A stretch of 16,475 nt of DNA from a bacterium (GTDB lineage Bacteria; Electryoneota; Electryoneia; Electryoneales; Electryoneaceae). The stretch is taken from NCBI GenBank assembly GCA_014729955.1, contig WJJA01000292.1:1-16475 (forward strand), given 5' to 3'. Made by a program: the position numbers and the translations under genes. Position 1 is the stretch's first letter. Every line of letters starts with the position of its first letter. Positions 1 through 9,300 of this stretch are shown piece by piece. The notes beneath the pieces are model-generated. The model had not been told where the DNA came from, ran no database searches, and was given only the letters and a program-made list of their open reading frames with translations.

Positions 1-50
1 GAATGTTTTCAAGGCAAACTCATCTATTCATTCCCCCTTCGGGCGGTCCC

Positions 51-132
51 AACTGCGTCATCTGCTTTGTTGCGAAGGATTCGCGGTATGGCAATACAGC
101 TTCATTCTTCGCGCCTCACATCTGACGCAGTT
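51..132. repeat. Inverted repeat in left-end non-coding DNA
   Basis: AACTGCGTCA at 51-60 is matched exactly by its reverse complement TGACGCAGTT at 123-132, enclosing 62 bases that themselves contain small symmetric pieces such as GCGAAGGATTCGC. No open frame of useful length with a start and ribosome site is seen here. Together with the 18-base repeat at 140-157 this resembles the structured non-coding end of an insertion sequence or other dispersed repeat that continues to the left. That identity is inference; the arms are seen directly. Confidence 0.5.
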
Positions 133-139
133 TGAACTC

Positions 140-157
140 ATGAAATATTCGGGCTAG
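140..157 (-). repeat. 18-base flanking inverted repeat, left copy
   Basis: ATGAAATATTCGGGCTAG is the exact reverse complement of 16358-16375 near the other end. The match stops abruptly at both sides. It overlaps the palindrome GGGCTAGCCC (151-160). Both copies point their CTAG end towards the three genes. This fits the terminal repeat of a mobile element whose copies lie outside the window on each side, or a contig broken at two copies of a dispersed repeat. The sequence reminds me of ends of IS1380-type elements, but I cannot verify that. Confidence 0.6.
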
Positions 158-247
158 CCCTTGCCCTTGGCTGCTGGTTCCTGTCATCAAGGCCCACAGT
201 GGACTTGCACCCCATTAGCGATACACCATGCCTGGCACACCGAATAA

Positions 248-277
248 GAATCAGCCGGTCTTCTGACCGGCTGATTC
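248..277 (-). terminator. Terminator-like hairpin downstream of the giant gene
   Basis: GAATCAGCCGGTC (248-260) and GACCGGCTGATTC (265-277) form a perfect 13-base-pair stem with a four-base loop, 36 bases beyond the TAG stop of the minus-strand giant gene. On the minus strand the stem is followed by TTATTCGG, only a weak U tract, so it may be an intrinsic terminator of modest strength or a 3' end-stabilising hairpin. It is the best transcription-end candidate for that gene. Confidence 0.65.
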
Positions 278-312
278 ATTCCATTCATATCTTCGAAGCA
301 ACCCTGCTGGAT

Positions 313-3300
313 CTACTTGACGAACATCAGCTTCTGCGTGGCGACGAAACCTTTCTTCGTGGTCATGCGCACGAAGTACATCCCGCTCGGGCCGTTCGCA
401 TGCCAGCTCAGGTAGTGGTAGCCGGGCTGCTGCAGCCGATCGGTCAACACCGCCACCTCACGGCCGAGCACGTTGTAGATCGCAACACGCACTTCGCCCG
501 GTTCCGGCACCGCCACCACGACATTGACCGTCGGGTTGAACGGGTTCGGGTAGACCTTCTGCAGCGCCCACTCGGTCGGGATTCCGCTTTCGCGGGACAG
601 CAGCGCATCCACAAGCGTGAAGGTCCACTCTTCGGCAGAATAGGTCTCCAGGGCCTGTTCGCTGTCGTCCGTCGCAATCACGCGCCAGTAGTAGGTCGCC
701 AGTTCACTCAGGTCATCCTCGACGATCTCGTAGGAAGTTTCCGTACCGGCGTCGAAGTCCTCCGCATCGGAGAAGTCTTCACTCAGTGCAATCTGGAGGG
801 TGTAGCTGACCTCGTCGCCGTCCGGGTCCACGCTCTCTTCCCAGGAGAAGCTGATCGGGAACTCGTCGGTGGCGAACATGGTTCCGTCCGCCGGTTCCAG
901 CAGACTGAAGTCGCCCGGAGCGTCGGGGATCGATGTGGTGAAGGTGCGGATTCCCGACCACGAGCCTTCCGTGTTGGTGTCGGTCGCCAGCACATGCCAC
1001 CAGTACTGCGTATCGTCCTCGAGATCCTCCACCTCGAAGCTCAGCTCCATGCCGGCGTCAAAGGTCATCGGATCTGTGAAGCTCTGGTTGTCGGCGATCT
1101 CGAGCATGTAGGTCGGTTCCTGGTCCGGATCGGGATCGGTCACCTCGGTCCATTCGAAGGTCATCGGCAGCTCGTCAATCACCGCCTCGTCCTCCGGCGC
1201 GACCAGGTCGGGTGTGCCGGGCGCTTCCGGTACCGCCGTCGCAAAGGTTCGCGTCTCGGAATAGGTGCCGTCGGTGTTGTCGTCCGTCGCCTTCACACGC
1301 CACCAGTAGTCCGTGTCGTCCAGCAGGCCTTCCACGGTCCAGGTGGTGCCGGTGCCGGCGTCATACTCATCGGCATCGGTGAAGTCCGGGTTGTCCGCCA
1401 CTTCGAGCTGGTAGCCGGGTGTGGTGCCGTCCGGATCCGTCGACGCTTCCCATTCAAACGTTACCGGCAAAGCCTCGATCACCGCGCCGTCATCCGGCAG
1501 CACCAGTTCCGGTGCGGTCGGAGCGTTCGGGAAGGCGGTCGAGAAGGTCCGTGTCACGGAATAAGTGCCGTCGAGAACATCGTCCTCGGCCAGCACACGC
1601 CACCAGTAATCGGTATTGTCTTCCAGGTCGTCCACATCCCGGGAGAGTTGCGTGTCCGCATTGTACACCGCCGGATCGGTGAAGTTTTCGTTGTCAGCGA
1701 TCTCGAGGGTGTAATTGACGACATCCGCCGGGTCGGGATCGGTCGATGCGGTCCATTCGAACGTGACAGGTTGTTCGGTGAGTACAGCCGCATCGTCCGG
1801 CGACACCAGGCCGGGCGCGTCCGGGTTCTCCGGATAGTACGTGGAGAAGCTCCAGGTTTCTGACGCCGTACCGTCCGTGTTGCTGTCAACCGCCAGCACA
1901 TACCAGTAGTAGTCGGTGTCGTCCGCCAGGTCGGTCAGCTCCACGCTCAAATCCAGCTCGGCATCCAGCACAGTCTCATCGGTAAAGTCCGGGTTATCGG
2001 CGATATGGAACTCGTAGGTCGGAGTCTGTCCCGGATCGGGATCGGTCGCCTCGTCCCAACTGAAGGTCAACGGCATACCGTCAATGATCGACCCGTCGGC
2101 CGGTGCGGTCAGCGTCGGCGCGGACGGCGCATCCGGCAGGTATGTCGAGAACGTCCACACCTCGGAATAGGTGCCGTCGGTGTTGTTGTCCGTTGCCAGC
2201 ACACGCCACCAGTAGTCGGTGTCGTCTTCCAGCGCCGAGACATCATAGGTCAACGCCGTACCCGCATCGTAGACCGTCGCATCGCTGAAGCTCGAGTTGT
2301 CCGCGATCTCCAGCTCGTACGTGGTGGAGGCATCCGGATCGGGATCTGTCGCCGCCGTCCAGCTAAACGCTACCGGCAGAGCGTCGATCTCTTCCGCATC
2401 CGTCGGACCGGTCAACGCCGGCGCCGACGGCGCTTCCGGATTCGCCACATCGAAGGTCCACGTGGTGCCGTCGTTCGGGTTCTGGTCGGACAGGGTGCCG
2501 TTGGTGTTGGTGTCTGCCGCACGTACATACCAGTAGAGCGTGATATCATCCGGCAGCAGGTCGTCCAGTTCGTTGTTAAGGTTGAGATTCAGTTTGCTTG
2601 GCGATGCGCTGCCGCCGAGGCTGACCGGGGCACGCCCGCCGCGGCCCGCACGATTGCCGTTGCGGATCGAACCGAGCAGCACCTCTTCTTCAAAGGTGTA
2701 GCTGCCGGTAATCAAGCCGGTGACCGAGTCGGCCGAGGAGAAGGTCTCATCATTGACCGACCAGACCAGGGTGTAGTCCACCTCGTCGCCCTGGTCCGGG
2801 TCGGTGGTGGTTTCCCAGGTCAAGGTCGGGCCAAGCGTCGGAACCTCATCGCCGTCGGCCGGCGTCAGCAGACTGAACGGGGCGGGCGGTTCGGGAATGT
2901 AGATCGAAAAGTCCCACGGTCCGTTCGACGCGCTCGTTTCACTGCCTTGCGGATCGTACGCGACCACCTGCCACTGGTAATCGGTTTCGTCGGCAGCATC
3001 CGTCCACGTGTAGCTTTCCGTGGTCAGACCGCCGACCGTCGGCACCTCCGGCATCGCTTCGCCGTTCAGCCAGATGTAAAGGTCGTACTCGACCAGGTCG
3101 GTGTCGTTCGGGTCGGGATCGATAGACTCGGTCCAGGTCAGCTCGACCGTATTCGAAGCGAACGTGCCGAAGTTCTCCGGACCGGTGAGGGTGAAGTCGC
3201 CCGGCGCTTCTTCGACGTAGACATTGAAGCTCCAGAACTGGTCCGCACCACCGTTCGACCAGGTACCGGCGGTGTTGACGTCTTCGGCCAGCACACGCCA

Positions 3301-6300
3301 GTAGACCGTGACATCATCCGGCAGCTCATCCATGCCTTCAAACTGACGCAACCACTCCTGCATCGCATTGCTCAGGAGGATCGGATCCAGCTCGTAGGAG
3401 GTTCCGGTCAGCCCGTTTTCGGTGTTCGACGTCGAGAAGTCGCTGTTCAGATCCCACTCGAGCATGTAGGTGACCGTGTTGTCCGGATCGGGATCATACG
3501 ACTCTTCCCAGGTCAGGATCGGCGACCGGTCTTCCAGCGTGTTGCCGTCCGTCGGGGAGATCAGGTTAAAGGCGTTGGGGGCATCCGGGATGTAGATCGA
3601 GAAGCTCCAGGGACCGCTCGTCGAAGTGGTCTCATTGCCCTGCGGATCGATCGCAATCACCTGCCAATGGTAGGTGCCGTCGTCCGAGCCGTTGGTCCAG
3701 GTGTAGTTTGTTGTGGTCAGTCCTGTGACCGTGGGCGTATCCGGCATCGGATCGCCGTCGGACCACACGTACAGATCGTACTCCAACAGATCCTGATCGT
3801 TCGGGTCGGGATCCTCGGATTCTGTCCAGGTCAGTTCAGCCGTGGTCGCATCCAGCACCGCCATGTCGGACGGGCTTGTCAGATCAAACGCGCCGGGCGG
3901 CTGTTCGAAGTAGACATCGAAGCTCCAGTACTGATCCGCGCCGCCGTTCGACCAGGTGCCGGCGGTGTTGACGTCTTCAGCCAGCACACGCCAGTAGACC
4001 GTGACATCGTCCGGAACCTCGTCGATACCTTCAAACTGACGCAACCACTCCCGGATCGCGTTGTTCAGCGCCTGCGAGTCGAAGGCGTAGAAGGTCTCCG
4101 TCAAGCCGCTGACCGTGGTCGCGTCAGTGAAGTCGCTGTTCAACGCCCACTCGACCATGTAGGTGACCGTGTTGTCCGGATCGGGGTCGGTGGAAGGATT
4201 CCATGTCCCGGTCGGTTGGAGAGTCGGCACGGTGCTGCCGTCCGCCGGAGAATCGAGTGTGAACGCCGTCGGCGCCTCGGGAATGTAGATTGAGAACCCG
4301 CGCGGACCGTTGGTCGCTTCGGTCGTGTTGCCCTGCGGATCACGCGAGACGACCTGCCACTCGTAAGACGTGTCGTCCAGCGCACCGGACCAGTCGTAGG
4401 TATTGGAGGTATAGCCTTCCACCGTCGGGGTTGCCGGCATGGATTCGCCCGCTTCCCAGATGTAGAGGTCAAAGACCACGTTATCGAGCGGATCCGGGTC
4501 GCCGACATTGGTCCATGTGAGGCTGACCGCGGTTGACGTCAAGACTGCATCATCCGCCGGCGTTTCGAGTGTGAAGGTGTGCGGCGGTTCTTCGAAGTAG
4601 ACATCGAAGCTCCAGTACTGGTCGGCTCCGCCGTTTGACCAGGTACCGGTCGTGTTGACATCCTCCGCCAGCACACGCCAGTAGACGGTCACATCATCCG
4701 GCAGGGTCTCATCCAGGCCCTGTGCACGCAACCAGTCCTGTAGTTCACGTTCCAGTTGACCCTCTTCAAACAGGTAGGAGTTCGTCGTAAGACCTTCATG
4801 CGTGGTTGCATCCGTGAACTGTTCGTTGAACGCGTATTCCAGCATGTAGGTGACCGTGTTGTCCGGGTCGGGATCGGTCGAGGCTTCCCAGTCAAGCGTC
4901 GGGTTAAGCGTCGGGACCGTTGTACCGTCCGTCGGCGAGGTCAGGTTGAACGCCGTCGGTGCCTCCGGGATGTAAGTCGAGAAGCCCAGGGGACCGTTAT
5001 CGGCTGTCGTCTCCAGGCCGTGATCGTCCACCGCCATGACCGTCCAGGCATAGTCGGTGTCGTCCGAAGCGTTGAAGGTGTAGCTGCCGTCGCTGACCGT
5101 CGCGACTGGTTCGCCCGGCATGCCCGCACCGGCTTCCCAGACATACACATCATAGCTGACAACATCGTCCGGGTCCGGATCGCCTGTCATGTCCCACGTC
5201 AGTTCGACCTGGTTGACATCAAACAGTGTGCCGTCCGAAGGACCGGTGAGTGAGAAGGCGTTGGGATTTTCCAGGAAGTAGGTCGAGAACTGGAACACGC
5301 TGTTCGACCAGGTTCCCTCCGTATTCTGGTCGGTGGCATGCACCTTCCAGTAGTAGGTGGTATCATCCATCAGGTTGGTGAAGTCGATTTCCGTCACCGT
5401 CAAATCGGTGCCGAGCTGCACTTCGTACTGGAAGTCGGAATAGGTGGACCAGTAAACCTGGTAAAGGACATCGTCGTACGGATCCGGATCCCAGGTCTCT
5501 TGCCATTCCAGCGTGGTGTCCGGATCCCACACCGTCGACTGGTCGGCGGGGTTGAACAGATCGAACGGCGCCGGCGAATCGTACACATCCACGCTGAAGC
5601 TCAAGGGGCCGCCGTCCGCGAGGGTCTCCCGGCTGTACTCGTCCACCGCGTAGACACGCCAGTAGTAGGTGTTGTCATCGGGCAAATCGTCCAGCTCCAT
5701 CGGCGCGGGGGTCGGTCCGACCGAGTGCCGGCCTTCCCCGTTGCCGCGTCCCAGCTGTGGACTGGTGAAATCATCAATCGTATAGCTGGTTTCAGTGGTC
5801 GTTGCCGAGTTCAACTGAGCAAAGTCAGAAGAGGTGGACCACTCGACACGGTAGGTGATGCCGTCGTTCGGGTCGGGGTCGGTGGTCTCCTCCCACGACA
5901 CCTCGATGAAGGGATCATGAGTGACTGTGCCGTCCTCCGGACCGATCAGGGAAAAGGCGTTCGGCGGTTCGACGGTGAACACCTCGAACATCCAGGTTTC
6001 GTTGGACCAGGTGCCTGTGGTGTATCGGTCCTGCGCACGCACCTTCCAGTAGCGGGTGGTGAAGTCCGCCATGTCGGTCATGTCGAAGGAGGTTTCCGTG
6101 GTTGTCGCCGAGTCGAGGTTGGTGAGGAAGTTGGCGTCGCCCGCCCAGTAGACCACGTAGGAGACCGGGTCGTTGATGTCCGGGTCGGTGGATTCTTCCC
6201 ATGTCAGCGTGGTATCGCCGCCCACGTACACCAGGCTGCCGTCCACCGGACTCGTCAGCGAGAAGGCGGAAGGTGCGTGATACAACGTGAGGTAGAGGTC

Positions 6301-9300
6301 CTGTGTGGTCTCGAAGGTCTGTTCAAGCGTTGTCAACTCGACCGTTTCGCCCTGCTGGTAGCCGGGGGCGATATAGTCGATCGTGAAGGGCGCGCCGCTG
6401 CGGGGTACGGTGACCATGTAGCGGCCGTTCTGATCCGACTCACCGGTCCAGACATCGTCGGTATTGGAATCGGCGATGGTGATCTCCGCGCCGGCGATGG
6501 GATTGCTGGTGTCGTTGTCGTACACCGTGCCCGTGATGCCCGCCCAGTCGGACGGCGCCGACTGGAAGCGGAACGAGGACTGGTCGGTGATATCATCGTT
6601 GTCCACCACGGACGCCCCGGTGCCGTCCACACTTTCAATGCCCACAGTGTAGCCGCTCCATCCGGCTTCCGCCGTATCGAAGTTGAACTGGATTTCCCCG
6701 CTGTCGAAGTAGAACACCGCTTCGAACGACATCGGGTTGTTCAACGGACCCGGGTAAAAACCGGAATAGTACTGCACAACGGCGAGATTGTTTGCCGTGT
6801 CGAACCAGTACCAGACATCCTCGCTCTGGTCGTTGCCGGGATCAAGGTCTGCCCAGAACGGGGCGATGGTCGCGTTGGGAGAGCCTGTGCTCGGCATGGT
6901 CCCTGCCCGCGGCATGCTGACAGCGTCGGTAAAACTGATGAAGCCGTTGGAGCAGACATAAAAGCCGGTGTATTGCTGCCCGTCATAGGTGAATGCCGGG
7001 CCGCCGAAATCGATGAAGTTGGACACCGCATCATCGCCCAGTCCGAGCAACTGCCCCGATCCGTTGTATTCCGGGCGGATCTCGATCCACTCGAAATCGG
7101 TCGGGCCGGCGGTGTAGAAGGTGTTCAACGGCCGAACCTCAACGGGATCGGACCAGACCAGGGTCTCTTCCCCGTAGCCGTAATCCGCCGCAACTTCGAA
7201 GGTGTACAACTCGCCGTTAGTCAATCCATCGACCTTGTACTGTTCAGTATAGGTAAGATCCGGCAGGATCTCCGAGTTGCCGCCGAAATCGGTAACCCGG
7301 ATGCGGTAGCCCTGGAAGTCGCTGATGTCATCCAGCTCGTCGCCCGTACCGCGTTTCTGTGCCGCCTGCAACTCACGAAGCATGGCGAGTTCGTCTTCCA
7401 TTGCGCGAACACGTTCATCCTTGCGTGCCGATTGGCTGTTGATCCGCGCAAGATTCTCCTCGAGCCTTTCAATCCGTTCGCGCAGTACCTGCGGTTGCGG
7501 GGACTGATGGTTCGGCGGCTCGCTCCAGGACAGATCCACCGCTTCGTCCCTTGAGGTACCGTTCAGGTTCGTCGGAGCCTGCACTTCCTGCACCACAAGA
7601 TCGATGAACGGCATACCGTTGTAAAATTCAAAGTCCGGGTACACCGCGGAATGGTAGCCGTTTGTCCCCGCGTCGGCGTAGTTGATGGTGAGGTCATACT
7701 GCCCCGCTACCACGTTCTGGAGAAGTACTTCACCCTGCGTCCCTGTCGTTGTGGAAATCCCGAGGGCAGGCACAGCAACAGTTACTCCCGAGACACCGGG
7801 GCCCTGTTCGCTACCCATGAAGAGCCCGCCCTCCACATCGAACGGCTGATCCGGCGTGACGGCAATATCATGGGTGATGGTGTACTCATCCTGACCGAAA
7901 CTGATTTGCTCTGAATGCTCAAGAAATCCGGACGGTTGCGTCGAAATGATCCAGAAATGGGAACGGTTGAGCATCCTGTCGAACAGGTAGACTCCGTTCT
8001 CGTCGGTGTTAGCGGTATAGACATCTCCAAGACCGTTGTCCACCGTGACTTCGACGCCCTCCATGGGGCTGCCGCTCAGTGAATTGGTGACCGTACCGGT
8101 GATCGTGCCGAGCGGTTCCAGTGTGAAGTCGAGAGTCGTTTCGAAATCGGGGCCGGTGCTTTCTCCGGTCAGAGTGTGGGTCACGTAATTCGGATGGGTG
8201 ACCGTGAAGTCGAACGGTTCCGCGTCCGTGCTGACTAGCAGGTCGTACAAACCTTCCTCGGTGGTTTGTGCGTCATACAGTGTACCGTCGGTGTCTTCCG
8301 CCTGCACGGTCACACCTTCGATGGGGTCGCCGCTGACCTGGTCGGTAACCGTACCGTTGAAAACGGCGTAGTCGTTCGGGAGGAAAAACTGCAGGCTCAT
8401 CTGGTCGGTGATTTCACCGTCGTAGATAGACGCTGCCGTCCCCTCCGGGTTCTCGATCCCGACAATGCCGTTGTTGTTCCAACCGTACTCCGTGGTGTTG
8501 TAGTTGAACTGGATCGCGTTGGTTTCGCAATCGATGATCACCTGGAACAGCGCCACGTTGTAGTTGTAGTAATGCGGTGCATACCATTCCACGATGACAC
8601 GGTTGTTCGTTTCATCCACGAAATACCAGCCGTCGTAATCCGCGCGGGCGGAGGCGTGCAGGTCGGTCCAGTACACGCCCATGGTACCGTTGGGAGCGTA
8701 TGTGCTCGGCATATTCGGGATGTAGGCGACGGAATTGCCGTTGGCGTCCAGGAAACCGTTCGAGCACACGTAGAACTCACTGTACTCGATGCCGAAGTAG
8801 CTGAACGACAGGTTGCCGAAGTCGATCGGATGCACGCTGTCCAGTCCGAAACCGAGCGGGATGCCGTTCCCGCCTTCGGAAGGCCGGATCTCTACCCATT
8901 CATAGGGCACGGTGGTGTAGTTGTAAATGTCTGTCGGCAGCGGGCGGATCTCGATGGGGTCGCTCCATACGAGGTAGTCCTCGCCGTACCCGTAATCGGC
9001 CGCGACACGCATGGTGTAGAGCGTGCCGTCTGTCAGGTTCAACACATCATACTGCGTGTCCGTCGAATTGGTGTATTCAATCCAGGGCGTTCCCCCGAAT
9101 GGTGTGACCTCCACGGCATATTGCTGGAAGTCGTTGATGTTGTCCAACTCGCCCTGGTTTTCCAAACGTGTGCGATAGGCACGCAGGGAGACCAGCTCCT
9201 GCTTGTAAGGCGCCAATCGCTCCTGTTCCCGGGGTGTGCCTTCACGTTCCGCCGACTGGATGATCTCTTCCAGCACACCGATTCGCTCGCCTATCTCATT

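Noticed and set aside
199..1863. Long plus-strand open frame of 554 codons, with similar ones at 2005-4293, 5338-7554 and 8266-9918
   Set aside because: All are in antisense codon register to the giant gene, are rich in Arg, Gly, Val and His without recognisable domains, and have no credible start site. The minus-strand frame has a signal peptide, repeats and sorting tail. They are shadows caused by rare TTA, CTA and TCA codons.
613..6278. Reading the tandem array as cadherin or bacterial Ig-like domains
   Set aside because: The acidic DPDPD turn recalls cadherin-like linkers, but the paired W strands and YYWRV/W-x-F pattern of about 100 residues fit fibronectin type III-like domains better.
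613..6278. Periodic repeats of about 300 and 690 bases as a satellite or CRISPR-like array
   Set aside because: The periodicity is fully explained by protein domain repeats in one continuous frame, and copies differ mainly at third codon positions. There are no short identical repeats with unique spacers.
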